From an uncultured Saprospiraceae bacterium (GTDB lineage: Bacteria > Bacteroidota > Bacteroidia > Chitinophagales > Saprospiraceae), in NCBI GenBank assembly GCA_938045585.1, contig CALIAU010000006.1, positions 62,001 to 126,000 of the forward strand: a stretch of DNA of 64,000 bases, given 5' to 3'. This document shows, piece after piece, positions 35,918 through 45,042 of this stretch. Position numbers and translations under genes: made by a program. The notes under the pieces are model-generated. The model saw nothing but the letters and a program-made list of their open reading frames with translations. It did no database searches and was not told the DNA's origin. How positions within the stretch are numbered: position 1 is the stretch's first letter; each line of letters opens with the position of its first letter.

Positions 35918-36834
35918 TGGAAGGTAATGAGATAAATAGATAGAATTGCAAGGCAGATTCCTAAAAGTTTATTTGCGTTCAATTTTTCTTTAAAGAAAAG
36001 AACCCCAAAAATTACAGACAATAATAAAACGCCAACGTTATTGACAGGAAAGACAGTAGAGCCGTTCCATCCCACACCAAGCAGATATAGGATGAGGTAG
36101 ATTGAAAAGAAGTTTGGAATGCCAAGAAGTACTCCTCCCAGAATGTCCTTGCCCTGCATATTTCTTTTTGTTTTGAGAGAGGAAAAGAGCAGGTAAAGGA
36201 ATCCAAATATCCCTGCAAATAGAAAAAGTGTGGATACAAACTCGATATCACCATTTGGTGCAATTTTATAGGCCTCTAATAGATACAAATACGTGTCTAT
36301 GAAGCAACTTCCTATAAAGACGAGTATTAGATATTTTAAACCCTCTGTTTTAAGCGAGGTATTTTTGTTGTACTGAAGAAGGAAGAGAGAAAAGATAGCT
36401 AGGATAATTCCCAAGCCCTTTAGTAAGCTCAAAGGTTCGCTGAATACAAGAATTGCGACAATGGCAGGAGCGATGAGTGATATCTTTTGAAATATGGTAC
36501 TTACACCAACGCCTGCTGTGTTTACCGCTTTTGAATAGAGGAAAAAAATAGTCGGAAACATAGCACTCAAGGCAACTGCATGTGGGAACCATGATTTAGA
36601 AAAAAGATCTGCTGGAATAGCGAATTTCCCTAAAGCAAAACTTCCTACAATCACGCAGGTAAGGTAATTGACAACAATTGCGACGAGTGTATCTAGATTA
36701 AACTTGTTGAAAAGCTTAAAAACGACACCGATGAGTGCATTCAATAATATGCAAATAGCGAATACTAACATAGAAAGGGGCAAATTAGAATATTTTATCA
36801 TTAACAAAACATTTGCATTGCTTTTAATATTCAT
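35914..36834 (-). CDS. EamA/DMT-superfamily transporter
   Basis: A 306-residue membrane protein with ten hydrophobic segments as two EamA-type halves, starting near the MLVFAICILLNALIGV helix. Two alternative Met codons (residues 1 and 12) precede the first helix. DMT transporters export metabolites such as amino acids or nucleotides; the substrate cannot be inferred. The gene ends inside the start of yigZ by 4 bases, so the two form an operon. Confidence 0.87.
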   Translation of the reverse strand: MNIKSNANVLLMIKYSNLPLSMLVFAICILLNALIGVVFKLFNKFNLDTLVAIVVNYLTCVIVGSFALGKFAIPADLFSKSWFPHAVALSAMFPTIFFLYSKAVNTAGVGVSTIFQKISLIAPAIVAILVFSEPLSLLKGLGIILAIFSLFLLQYNKNTSLKTEGLKYLILVFIGSCFIDTYLYLLEAYKIAPNGDIEFVSTLFLFAGIFGFLYLLFSSLKTKRNMQGKDILGGVLLGIPNFFSIYLILYLLGVGWNGSTVFPVNNVGVLLLSVIFGVLFFKEKLNANKLLGICLAILSIYLITFH

Positions 36835-36891
36835 TAGGGGAAAGTAATTCCTTTATGATGAACTTTGTGAAAGAAGAATTAGGCGTTTGTA

Positions 36892-36899
36892 TATATTTG
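36892..36899 (+). promoter_or_regulatory. Candidate -7 promoter element of the DUF1599 operon
   Basis: TATATTTG is an exact TAnnTTTG. A TTTG at 36864-36867 could be the -33 element with a long 24-base spacer. The box lies downstream of the TTG used by the ORF track, so it argues for the GTG start at 36917. Confidence 0.55.
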
Positions 36900-36916
36900 C
36901 AGAAATATTATCCCGA

Positions 36917-37471
36917 GTGGCAAATACAGCAGAAGAATACGATTTAGAAACTGGCAAGGCAAGAGATATCTTTTTTAAGAAATCTAAGGACTATGGAACA
37001 GCTTGGCGTATCCTTAGGCCTTCCTCGCTGACAGACCAGTTATTTATAAAGGCAAGTAGGATTCGCAGTATTGAAGAGAAGGGGAGTCAGAGAGTAAATG
37101 AATCGATAGAGTTTGAATTTATTGCGCTCATAAACTATTCCGTAATGGCACTCATCCAATTAGAATCGCCATTCCGTTTTGGTGAAGAGGATATTGCCTT
37201 AGATGCTCTGATGGAGCTGTATGATAAACACATTGCAGATACGAAGGCTCTTATGATGAATAAGAATCATGATTATGGGGAAGCTTGGCGAGATATGCGT
37301 ATATCCAGTATGACAGACTTGATATTAATGAAACTACTGAGGATTAAGCAGATAGAAGATAATGATGGAAAAACCCTAATTTCAGAGGGCTTAGATGCAA
37401 ATTATCAGGATATCCTGAACTATTCAGCCTTTGCGTTAATTAAAATTTCTAATGAAAAAACAGTTGAATGA
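36917..37471 (+). CDS. DUF1599 protein with two tandem repeats
   Basis: The GTG at 36917 is preferred over the TTG at 36887, because an exact promoter -7 element lies between them and family members begin close to the first conserved repeat; it gives 184 residues. Two copies of the DUF1599 unit are visible: KSKDYGTAWRILRPSSLTDQ (about 17-36) and NHDYGEAWRDMRISSMTD (about 113-130), each followed by a helix ending RIRSIEE or RIKQIED. The fold may be nucleotide-binding-like, but no function is known. A 4-base overlap couples it to the BT_3928-like gene, an order I recall as conserved in Bacteroidota. Confidence 0.85.
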   Translation: MANTAEEYDLETGKARDIFFKKSKDYGTAWRILRPSSLTDQLFIKASRIRSIEEKGSQRVNESIEFEFIALINYSVMALIQLESPFRFGEEDIALDALMELYDKHIADTKALMMNKNHDYGEAWRDMRISSMTDLILMKLLRIKQIEDNDGKTLISEGLDANYQDILNYSAFALIKISNEKTVE

Positions 37472-38973
37472 CCTTATCTAATTTGATTATCATGTTTGGT
37501 GCTATTGCTATAGTACTTACAGCAATTGTGGGATTTCTTTTTAAGAACCATAAAAGTTGGCCAATGACCTTCTTGCAGAACTTCTGTGGTGTTTGGTTTA
37601 TTTTCTCAGGATGGGTAAAGGCAATCGATCCATTAGGTACGGCATACAAGATGGAGCAATATTTTGCTGAATTTTATCACACATTTGAGCCTACTTGGTT
37701 TGGATTTATAGCACCACTTTTCCCTTGGCTGTCTGAGCATGCGATTTGGATCTCAGTTCCTATGATAATTTTTGAGATCATATTAGGAGCTATGCTTGTC
37801 CTTGGGCATACTTCTAAGTTTACAAGTTGGGCATTTTGGATCCTCTTGGCCTTTTTTACTGTTTTAACGGGTTTTACTTATTTGACAGGCTATGTACCAG
37901 GAGATGCTAACTTCTTCAGCTTTAGTGCTTGGGGGGAATATGATAAAAACAATATGAAGGTGACTGATTGCGGTTGTTTTGGAGATTTCTTGAAGTTGGA
38001 GCCCAAAACCTCCTTCTTTAAAGATTTGTTTTTAATGATTCCTGCCTTTTACTTTTTGTTTAGACATAAGTCCATGCATCAGCTCTTTACACCTAAGATC
38101 AGAAACATTGTATTGGGCATAGCTACAGTTGGGCTGCTCTTATACTGTTTTAAAAACTATGCTTGGGATTTACCACATACAGACTTTAGACCCTTTAAAA
38201 ATGGTGTTGATGTAAAGGCGCAGCGCATTGCAGAGGAAGACGCCATGGCGAATGTGCAGATACTTACCTGGGTTTTGAAGAATAAGTCTACTGGAGAAGT
38301 AGTGAAATTAGATAATGCAGTTTTTATGAAAAATCTAATGGACTATCCAAAAGCGGAATGGGAATATTTAGATCAGATAAAGACAGAACCAAGAATAGAG
38401 CCTTCAAAGATCAGTGAAATGGAGTTTACAGATATTGAAGGAGGTTATGATATTGCACCTGAACTTTTGGAAGAAGAAAATTACTCTTTTACCTTCATTT
38501 CTAGCGCTTTAGAAGCCGAGGTAGTTCCTGAAAAAATAACGTATCAGGATTCATCCTTTGTAGTGGATACCGTTATAGTATTTGATGAAAAGACTAAAGA
38601 GGAAAGCAGGCAAATTGTACGTTCTTTAGATAAGGTAGAGCAAAAAACAAAGACTCAGTTTAAATACAATTGGGATAAAGGCTTTTTTGATAATTATAGC
38701 ACCAAGGTGGCTAGTTTAGCCAAATCTGCTCAGCAGGATGGATTGAATAGTAGAATGGTAGTAGGTGCTTCAGATCCAGACGCTATTCAGTTATTTGCTA
38801 AAGAAGCTGGTTTAGAAGGTGTGCAGTTGTGCTCTGCGGATGATTTACTCTTAAAAACCATTGTCAGATCAAATCCGGGTGTTGTACTATGGAAAAACGG
38901 TAAAATTATCCAGAAGTGGCACATTAACAAGTTGCCGTCTTATCAAGAAATCAAGGCAGAATATATGCGATAA
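37468..38973 (+). CDS. BT_3928-like DoxX/MauE-type membrane protein
   Basis: A 501-residue protein. The first ~230 residues hold about six hydrophobic segments of the DoxX/MauE type, with FSGWVKAIDPLGTAYKMEQYF near 40-60 and a conserved VTDCGCFGDFLKLEP segment near 165-180. After the last helix (about 205-225) comes a large periplasmic part. The final ~90 residues look thioredoxin-like (SNPGVVLWKNGKIIQKWH) without a CxxC. The CGCF pair may take part in redox chemistry, as in related MauE proteins; this is inference. It overlaps DUF1599 by 4 bases. Confidence 0.85.
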   Translation: MTLSNLIIMFGAIAIVLTAIVGFLFKNHKSWPMTFLQNFCGVWFIFSGWVKAIDPLGTAYKMEQYFAEFYHTFEPTWFGFIAPLFPWLSEHAIWISVPMIIFEIILGAMLVLGHTSKFTSWAFWILLAFFTVLTGFTYLTGYVPGDANFFSFSAWGEYDKNNMKVTDCGCFGDFLKLEPKTSFFKDLFLMIPAFYFLFRHKSMHQLFTPKIRNIVLGIATVGLLLYCFKNYAWDLPHTDFRPFKNGVDVKAQRIAEEDAMANVQILTWVLKNKSTGEVVKLDNAVFMKNLMDYPKAEWEYLDQIKTEPRIEPSKISEMEFTDIEGGYDIAPELLEEENYSFTFISSALEAEVVPEKITYQDSSFVVDTVIVFDEKTKEESRQIVRSLDKVEQKTKTQFKYNWDKGFFDNYSTKVASLAKSAQQDGLNSRMVVGASDPDAIQLFAKEAGLEGVQLCSADDLLLKTIVRSNPGVVLWKNGKIIQKWHINKLPSYQEIKAEYMR

Positions 38974-39138
38974 ATAAATTCGGCTTGTTTTTTAGAAAAG
39001 CAGTTTTATAGCATTCACAATACGCTTGTTGTTTTTTTGAATTAGGTGAGAAAATTATCCTTAAAAAATAAGGCAATTGAACAGTTTTTATTTTCTTTGT
39101 CTCACCATTCATAATGATGGAGGATAAAAATCTATTTC

Positions 39139-40074
39139 ATGCTAAGTAGGCGAAGTATAAGAGTAAAAGTGATGCAAATCTTGTTTGCATTAGACAGAGA
39201 CAAAGATCTCAGCTTAGATGAGGCTAGTAAAAATTACTCCAAAAGTATATCTGACTGCTATAACCTACTGCTTTTTAACCTCTATGTTCTTATTCAATTA
39301 ACCAAGGTCTCTGTAGAAGACGATAAGCATAGAAAGGCTAAGCATTTAGTCACTGACGAAGACAGTAAGTTCTCCGCCAAATTGTATCAAAATGAAATTA
39401 TCCAAGGCTTAGTTAATAACCTATCACTAGAAAAAGACTTTTCTAAGCATGCATTCGCTAACAAAATGGATAGCGATTTTTATAAAAAGTTATACACAGA
39501 TTTTTCTAAAAATGAAAAATATCTACCGTATGTGTTGGGAGAGTCCACAACTGCATCGCATAGGGAGATTTTGTTGGAAATGTATAGATTCTGCAGACAG
39601 GATGAATATTTTAACGAAATCATGGATGATCATTTTCCTTCATGGACTGATGATAAGTCATTAATTATTGGAGCAGTCAAGAAGATTGTTAAAGCATATC
39701 CTGAAGCAAAGGATAATTTTTACAAGCAGTTCTTACCTGATTCTGAAACAGTCCAAGATTTTGGTGATGTCCTTTTGAAAAAGGTAGCACAGGAAGAGGA
39801 TTCCTTATTAGAAATCATTAAACCTGTTTTGAAGAATTGGGATCATGAGAGATTAGCAATAATAGATACCATCTTACTCAAAATGGCTATTATTGAAATG
39901 ACAAGCTTTGAAACAATACCGACCAAAGTAACTCTAAATGAGTATGTTGAAGTTGCTAAAAAGTACAGCACGGCAAAATCAAAGGACTTTGTAAACGGGA
40001 TTCTGGATACACTTCTCAAGGATTTAGAAGCAGATGGAAAGATTGCCAAATCAGGCAGAGGCTTAGAAGGCTAA
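39139..40074 (+). CDS. nusB: Transcription antitermination factor NusB
   Basis: A 311-residue protein, about twice the length of E. coli NusB because it has a long N-terminal extension, as usual in Bacteroidota. The start RRSIRVKVMQILFALD carries the first NusB helix, and the C-terminal ~130 residues contain WDHERLAIIDTILLKMAIIEM and PTKVTLNEYVEVAKKYST, the core NusB signature. It binds boxA RNA with NusE/S10 and supports rRNA antitermination in the cytosol. The preceding 165 bases hold no recognisable ORF; GGTGAG and CTCACC form a loose inverted repeat there. Confidence 0.95.
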   Translation: MLSRRSIRVKVMQILFALDRDKDLSLDEASKNYSKSISDCYNLLLFNLYVLIQLTKVSVEDDKHRKAKHLVTDEDSKFSAKLYQNEIIQGLVNNLSLEKDFSKHAFANKMDSDFYKKLYTDFSKNEKYLPYVLGESTTASHREILLEMYRFCRQDEYFNEIMDDHFPSWTDDKSLIIGAVKKIVKAYPEAKDNFYKQFLPDSETVQDFGDVLLKKVAQEEDSLLEIIKPVLKNWDHERLAIIDTILLKMAIIEMTSFETIPTKVTLNEYVEVAKKYSTAKSKDFVNGILDTLLKDLEADGKIAKSGRGLEG

Positions 40075-40115
40075 ACAAATAACAATTATTTATAATCTAT
40101 TCTTTCTTATAGTTC

Positions 40116-40123
40116 TATATTTG
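40116..40123 (+). promoter_or_regulatory. Candidate -7 promoter element of guaA, close to the start codon
   Basis: TATATTTG is an exact TAnnTTTG ending only 7 bases before the guaA ATG. Transcription from it would begin at or within a few bases of the ATG, giving a leaderless or nearly leaderless mRNA. Confidence 0.6.
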
Positions 40124-40130
40124 AGGGCTA

Positions 40131-41663
40131 ATGGAAAAAATAGTAATCTTAGATTTTGGATCACAGTATACTCAGTTAATCGCGAGGCGATTAAGAGAAT
40201 TGAGTGTCTACAGCGTAATTCAGCCTTATAACAAAGAAATAGCCTGGTCAGATGAGGTGAAAGGAGTTATTTTATCAGGAAGCCCTTTTTCCGTGAATGA
40301 CCCGAATGCACTTCAAATTGATCTCGAAAAGATAGTTGGAAAAGTGCCTTTACTAGGCATCTGTTATGGAGCACAGTATCTATCAAAATATTATGGAGGT
40401 GTTGTTGGAAAATCTGACAAAAGAGAATACGGCAAGGCCAATTTGCATGTACAAGATCAAGGAGAGCTCTTAGAAGGATTTCCAGAGAAATCTCAGGTGT
40501 GGATGTCGCATGGAGATACCATTAAGAGTCTGCCGGATCAGTTTGAAATTATTTGTACGACAGAAGATATTCCGGTAGCAGGCTTTAAGAGTAAAGAAAA
40601 TGCCTTCGATAAACCTGTCTATGCCTTCCAGTTTCACCCTGAAGTAGTACATAGTAAGTTTGGTTCTACCTTATTAGGAAACTTTCTCAAAGTTGCAGAA
40701 TGTAAGCGAGATTGGTCGCCAGATACCTTTGTGATTTCCACAATTAGTAATCTAAAAGCAACACTGGGAGAAGACTCTGTCTTGATGGGCCTAAGTGGTG
40801 GTGTTGACTCTACAGTTGCAGCAAGCATTTTACATGAAGCGATAGGAGACAGACTACATTGCTTGTTTTTGAACAATGGTTTATTGCGACAGGATGAATT
40901 TGATGAGGTCCTAGAGTCCTACAAAAAGATGAATCTGAATGTGATCGGTGTGGATGCAACGGATGAATTCCTTTCTGAGTTGGATGGTGTCTCTGATCCA
41001 GAGAAGAAGCGTAAAATTATAGGAAGAGTATTTATAGAGGTTTTCGAACGCGAAGCAAAGAAAATTCCTAATATCAAATGGTTGGGTCAGGGTACAATTT
41101 ATCCTGACGTGATAGAGTCTGTAAGTGTTCACGGCCCTTCTGTAACAATAAAATCACATCATAATGTGGGTGGTTTACCAGAAAAGCTCAATCTTAAGAT
41201 TGTGGAACCCTTACGGATGTTGTTTAAAGATGAGGTACGTAAAGCAGGTAAGGTTATAGAGGTTCCTGAGGATATACTGCAAAGACATCCATTTCCGGGG
41301 CCAGGTTTAGCTATTCGGATTTTAGGGGAATTATCCCGCGAAAAAATCAGTTTAGTACAGAAAGCGGATAAAATATACATTGATAACCTCAAAAGTTCGG
41401 GTTGGTATAATAAAGTTTGGCAGGCGGGAGCAATACTTTTACCTGTTAAATCCGTTGGAGTAATGGGAGATGAACGCACATATGAATTTACAGTGGCTTT
41501 GCGTTGTGTAAATTCTACAGATGGAATGACAGCAGAATGGAGTAACTTGCCTCATGAATTATTGGGCAAGATCTCTAATGAAATAATTAATCAAGTTAAA
41601 GGCATAAATAGAGTAGTCTATGATATTAGCACGAAACCTCCTGCAACTATTGAGTGGGAATAA
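40131..41663 (+). CDS. guaA: Glutamine-hydrolysing GMP synthase
   Basis: A 510-residue two-domain enzyme. The class I amidotransferase domain comes first, with [14 protein letters not shown] (nucleophilic Cys near 82) and FQFHPEV. The ATP pyrophosphatase domain follows with [12 protein letters not shown], and a C-terminal dimerisation part ends in [12 protein letters not shown]. It converts XMP, glutamine and ATP to GMP in the cytosol. The ATG opens [20 protein letters not shown], the normal GuaA start. The coding end overlaps the next gene. Confidence 0.98.
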   Translation: MEKIVILDFGSQYTQLIARRLRELSVYSVIQPYNKEIAWSDEVKGVILSGSPFSVNDPNALQIDLEKIVGKVPLLGICYGAQYLSKYYGGVVGKSDKREYGKANLHVQDQGELLEGFPEKSQVWMSHGDTIKSLPDQFEIICTTEDIPVAGFKSKENAFDKPVYAFQFHPEVVHSKFGSTLLGNFLKVAECKRDWSPDTFVISTISNLKATLGEDSVLMGLSGGVDSTVAASILHEAIGDRLHCLFLNNGLLRQDEFDEVLESYKKMNLNVIGVDATDEFLSELDGVSDPEKKRKIIGRVFIEVFEREAKKIPNIKWLGQGTIYPDVIESVSVHGPSVTIKSHHNVGGLPEKLNLKIVEPLRMLFKDEVRKAGKVIEVPEDILQRHPFPGPGLAIRILGELSREKISLVQKADKIYIDNLKSSGWYNKVWQAGAILLPVKSVGVMGDERTYEFTVALRCVNSTDGMTAEWSNLPHELLGKISNEIINQVKGINRVVYDISTKPPATIEWE

Positions 41664-43035
41664 AATATACCTGATCCTTATTATGTTTTTTGCAGTCTCT
41701 TGCGGAGGAACGAAGGAGACGATGCGTAAGTCGCCAACGCGAACAGCGCAAACTAAGGCGAGCACTGCTAAACGAGCGGGAAGCAACAAGCCAGCAAAAC
41801 GCGTAGGTACAAAGGTAGATACAGTTCAATGGACTGAGAAAGATCCTATAGATGTGGCAAATGGAAATTCTAATGAAAGAAATCCTATTGACGAGTTGTC
41901 GCCTGTAAATAAAAAGAGGATGTATAATCTTTCTGCCTTTATTCCTTTTGATACCAGAACTATGGAGGGAGCAATGATTGCAGATAAATCACATCCATCA
42001 AGTGCTTACATTCATTATTATGCTGGGTTACAAATGGGACTAGCTCAATTAGAGCAAGAAGGGGTGAATATGCATATTAAAATCAAAGACTCTGAAAATG
42101 GATCCTTCACTGATAAGTTGGATATGAGTCTAAGATCAGATGATGCCGTGATTATGGCTACGACTGATCTTAAACAGATAAAAGCAGCTGCCAAGAGTGC
42201 CAAGTCAAAGGAAGTGAGTGTAATAAGCCCTTTAAAAGCAACTGTTAGTATCAGTGATAATCCGTATTACTTACAGCTTGTACCCAATGCAAATGATCAT
42301 TACTATAAGATGGTGGAACACGCTACACAGCGCTATGATTCTAAACAAATTATAATAGTAGGACGAAACGGAAATGAAACTGACCAAAAGCGTATTAAAA
42401 ATTACCAGAAGTATAACAGAACTATAAATGGTGCTTCTGCGCAAAGTTTGCATGAATATTATGTAGAAGAAGACTCTTTGTTAAATGGAGTTTTTGCCTT
42501 CAATAATATATTTCTGCAAGACAAAGAATCTGTGTTTTTATTTCCAAATAGGACAAGTAAGGATGAAAGCTATCTGCGTAGTTGTTTGAGAAGATTGAAT
42601 GTAGAGAAGGGTTTTAATAAGGTAATAGCCTACGTGATGCCGATGGCACTGAACTCAGACATTATTTCATTTGACTATTACTACAATCTAAATATGCGCG
42701 TTGTTAAATCGAGTTATGTAGATCCTACAGACTATAAGGTGCAACAGTTTAAACGTGATTTCTATTCAAAATATAATACGCTTCCTATGGACGAGGCCTT
42801 AGAAGCCTATGATATGATACGCTTTGTTGGTCGAGCCTTGGATAAACATGGTACCAATTTCCAATTTGTAACGCCAGGCAGCGAGGGAGACTATCTACAA
42901 GGAAATTACGATATAAGACAAAAGATACCCGTAAGTTATAAGGGAGGCAAAGAGTATCCACCCATCCAATACTTTGTAAATAGGCATCTGGATGTCCTAG
43001 AATTTGATGGTGCTAAGTTTACTAGCTCTAACTAA
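41650..43035 (+). CDS. Receptor-family ligand-binding lipoprotein (type 1 periplasmic-binding fold)
   Basis: The track start at 41620 overlaps guaA by 44 bases. The TTG at 41650 starts a more natural lipoprotein signal peptide (hydrophobic [13 protein letters not shown], lipobox AVSC) and gives 461 residues; the start is uncertain. Residues ~90-445 resemble the type 1 periplasmic-binding (Peripla_BP_6 or LivJ-like) fold, with [42 protein letters not shown] and [15 protein letters not shown]. Related Bacteroidota proteins carry LysM domains; none is seen here. The ligand is unknown. Confidence 0.8.
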   Translation: MSGNKIYLILIMFFAVSCGGTKETMRKSPTRTAQTKASTAKRAGSNKPAKRVGTKVDTVQWTEKDPIDVANGNSNERNPIDELSPVNKKRMYNLSAFIPFDTRTMEGAMIADKSHPSSAYIHYYAGLQMGLAQLEQEGVNMHIKIKDSENGSFTDKLDMSLRSDDAVIMATTDLKQIKAAAKSAKSKEVSVISPLKATVSISDNPYYLQLVPNANDHYYKMVEHATQRYDSKQIIIVGRNGNETDQKRIKNYQKYNRTINGASAQSLHEYYVEEDSLLNGVFAFNNIFLQDKESVFLFPNRTSKDESYLRSCLRRLNVEKGFNKVIAYVMPMALNSDIISFDYYYNLNMRVVKSSYVDPTDYKVQQFKRDFYSKYNTLPMDEALEAYDMIRFVGRALDKHGTNFQFVTPGSEGDYLQGNYDIRQKIPVSYKGGKEYPPIQYFVNRHLDVLEFDGAKFTSSN

Positions 43036-43041
43036 TTTCTT

Positions 43042-43671
43042 TTGGAGTTAACGGACGAACGCAGAGAGAAGTTTGAACGTGTTGCATCTAAGCGACAAAG
43101 TAATTTTGCGGTTGTTTTAGAGAACATTCATGATGTCCATAACATTGGTGCTATACTTAGATCTTGTGAGGCAGTGGGGGTGTTTAATATCTATATAATC
43201 AATACGGACCCCAGACTGCAGAACGAATCAAAGTATAAGGAGTTGAGTACATCCAAAGGAGCCTTAAAGTGGATGAATATTCGTTTCTTCTACGATTTGG
43301 ATGAAGGGATGAAAGAGATTGCAAAAGAATACGACACGATACTAACTACACATCTTGCTAAAGATTCAGTCTCTATTTATCAAACAGATTTGACAGGGTC
43401 TGTTGCTTTTGTGTTGGGAAATGAGCATGAGGGCATTACAGAAGGAATGTTAGCTTATGCTGATGGGAATGTTCTTATTCCGCAGATGGGCTTAGTGCAA
43501 AGTCTAAATGTATCCGTTGCCGCAGCAGTTAGTCTGTTTGAAATGATGCGCCAGCGCATGGCTAAGGGGCTCTATCCAGAAGCGTACGATCCTGAGAACA
43601 GCATACATAAGAATATGTATGAAAGCATGTTTAAGATACACTTTGATACCAAGTATTCTAGTCAAGAATAA
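43042..43671 (+). CDS. SpoU/TrmH-family RNA 2'-O-methyltransferase
   Basis: A 209-residue protein beginning at TTG; no upstream in-frame ATG exists and the next Met is far inside the domain. SPOUT motifs are complete: VLENIHDVHNIGAILRSCEAVGV, VAFVLGNEHEGI and IPQMGLVQSLNVSVAAAVSLFE. The group methylates the ribose 2'-O of tRNA or rRNA with S-adenosylmethionine. The C-terminal tail of ~45 residues resembles TrmH, so tRNA Gm18 is the likely target, as inference. Its end overlaps the convergent esterase gene by 14 bases. Confidence 0.92.
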   Translation: MELTDERREKFERVASKRQSNFAVVLENIHDVHNIGAILRSCEAVGVFNIYIINTDPRLQNESKYKELSTSKGALKWMNIRFFYDLDEGMKEIAKEYDTILTTHLAKDSVSIYQTDLTGSVAFVLGNEHEGITEGMLAYADGNVLIPQMGLVQSLNVSVAAAVSLFEMMRQRMAKGLYPEAYDPENSIHKNMYESMFKIHFDTKYSSQE

Positions 43672-44617
43672 GTTTCCTTGTTATTCGCTTTCCTGATTTG
43701 GTTTTAAATTGCAGATAGTATAATCCCACTTGGTAATCATAACATGCTATATGATTATTTTCTATTGTGAAGGGAATTTGTTTCCCATTCATATCAAAAA
43801 CAAATTCTAGTGTTAGATTCTCAATGTCGCTGTCTATCTGAATGAGTCCACGTGAAGGATTTGGATAAACTTCTATCCTTTCATCGATGTTTGTATTCGA
43901 ATTACTACTGGTGATACAGGCGTTTTCTACTAAATAATCAAAGCCGTCCTTAAGTATGCTGTTGCGATTAGGGAAGTCAATTGTGTGTCCCACTCCAAAT
44001 AAGAGATTTGATTCCACACAGGCATTGTTGTCAATCAACGCATTTGAGATTATAGTATGTCTCGTATTTAATTGATCATTCGTGCCATGGACTAAATAGA
44101 AGTTTTCATTGGGTGCATTATCAAGTACGCTTCCCACTTCACTGGTTCCATTTACAGCTGCTCCGGCTATAAGATAGCCTTTGAATTTTCCAGGTCTATG
44201 CAAGCCATAGGTATAGGCTGTACGTCCGCCCCAAGAAAAACCAGCTAGGTACATCTGCTCTTGATCTAAATTGTAATCAGATTGCAGGGTGTCTATTAAA
44301 AAGCTGGTGAAAGCTGTGTCGATCGCATCATCCACCTTTCCATCAGCACCCCCGTCCGGGCAAATTAGAATTGCATCTACGGATTCCGCAAATACAATAA
44401 GTGTATCACACCATGCTTGTGCATCCCATCTATTTACGTTGAAAGGGTGGAAGGCAATAATAGTAGTGTGCGCTACATCTTCATTATAGTTGCTTGGGAT
44501 ATAGGCAGAATAGAGTTTATTAGGATCATTTTGAAAAGAAAATGAGCCATTTATACTTTCTTGGGCAGATAGTATTCCAACACTAAGGAGGAATATGATT
44601 AAAAAATTAGCTTTCAT
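43658..44617 (-). CDS. Secreted alpha/beta-hydrolase esterase with T9SS sorting domain
   Basis: The ATG at 44617 (MKANFLIIFLLSVGILSAQ) is a proper signal peptide and gives 319 residues; the track start is six codons earlier. The catalytic serine is in GFSWGGRTAY near residue 128, the acid in VHGTNDQLN near 190 and the histidine in GVGHTIDFP near 222. This is the PHB-depolymerase/feruloyl-esterase-like (LpqC) group. Residues ~245-319 form a T9SS type A tail (IEVYPNPSRGLIQI, ending RKLILD), so it is secreted or attached to the surface. The substrate is not readable. Confidence 0.9.
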   Translation of the reverse strand: MKANFLIIFLLSVGILSAQESINGSFSFQNDPNKLYSAYIPSNYNEDVAHTTIIAFHPFNVNRWDAQAWCDTLIVFAESVDAILICPDGGADGKVDDAIDTAFTSFLIDTLQSDYNLDQEQMYLAGFSWGGRTAYTYGLHRPGKFKGYLIAGAAVNGTSEVGSVLDNAPNENFYLVHGTNDQLNTRHTIISNALIDNNACVESNLLFGVGHTIDFPNRNSILKDGFDYLVENACITSSNSNTNIDERIEVYPNPSRGLIQIDSDIENLTLEFVFDMNGKQIPFTIENNHIACYDYQVGLYYLQFKTKSGKRITRKLILD

Positions 44618-44673
44618 AGCAACGAATATATACATTCGTATTTTAGATAATTGTCTTTGTTAATTCATTTTTA

Positions 44674-45042
44674 ATGGATATTGAATCATTTCGATTGTAT
44701 TGTTTGTCAAAATTAGGCGCAGAGGAATGTTTTCCTTTTGATGAGTCAACCCTAGTGTTTAAGGTAATGGGAAAGATGTTTGCCCTGTGTGCGTTAGAAC
44801 GTCTTCCAGCACAAGCAAATCTTAAAGCAGACCCAGACTACTCCGTAGAACTTAGAGAATCCTATCCAGACCTAATTATTCCAGGTTTTCATATGAATAA
44901 GCTGCATTGGAATACGGTTCTTATAGAAGAGGGATTGGACGATAGTTTGATTAAAGAATTAGTAGATCAGTCCTACGCACTTGTTGTTTCAAAGTTGACT
45001 AAAAAGAATAAAGCGGCCTTAGCCGAACTCGGGAATGGATAA
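44674..45042 (+). CDS. MmcQ/YjbR-family protein
   Basis: A 122-residue protein with CyaY-like MmcQ/YjbR features: ECFPFDESTLVFKVMGKMFAL in the N-terminal half, LKADPDYSVELRESYP, HMNKLHWNTV and a C-terminal SYALVVSKLTKK helix. Family members are small DNA-binding or double-wing proteins with no clear role. The ATG of the next gene overlaps its stop by 8 bases, so both are co-translated. Confidence 0.93.
   Translation: MDIESFRLYCLSKLGAEECFPFDESTLVFKVMGKMFALCALERLPAQANLKADPDYSVELRESYPDLIIPGFHMNKLHWNTVLIEEGLDDSLIKELVDQSYALVVSKLTKKNKAALAELGNG

Noticed and set aside
38974-39138. GGTGAG/CTCACC inverted repeat before nusB as a riboswitch
   Set aside because: The arms are only 6-7 bases and over 50 bases apart, with nothing resembling a known aptamer.
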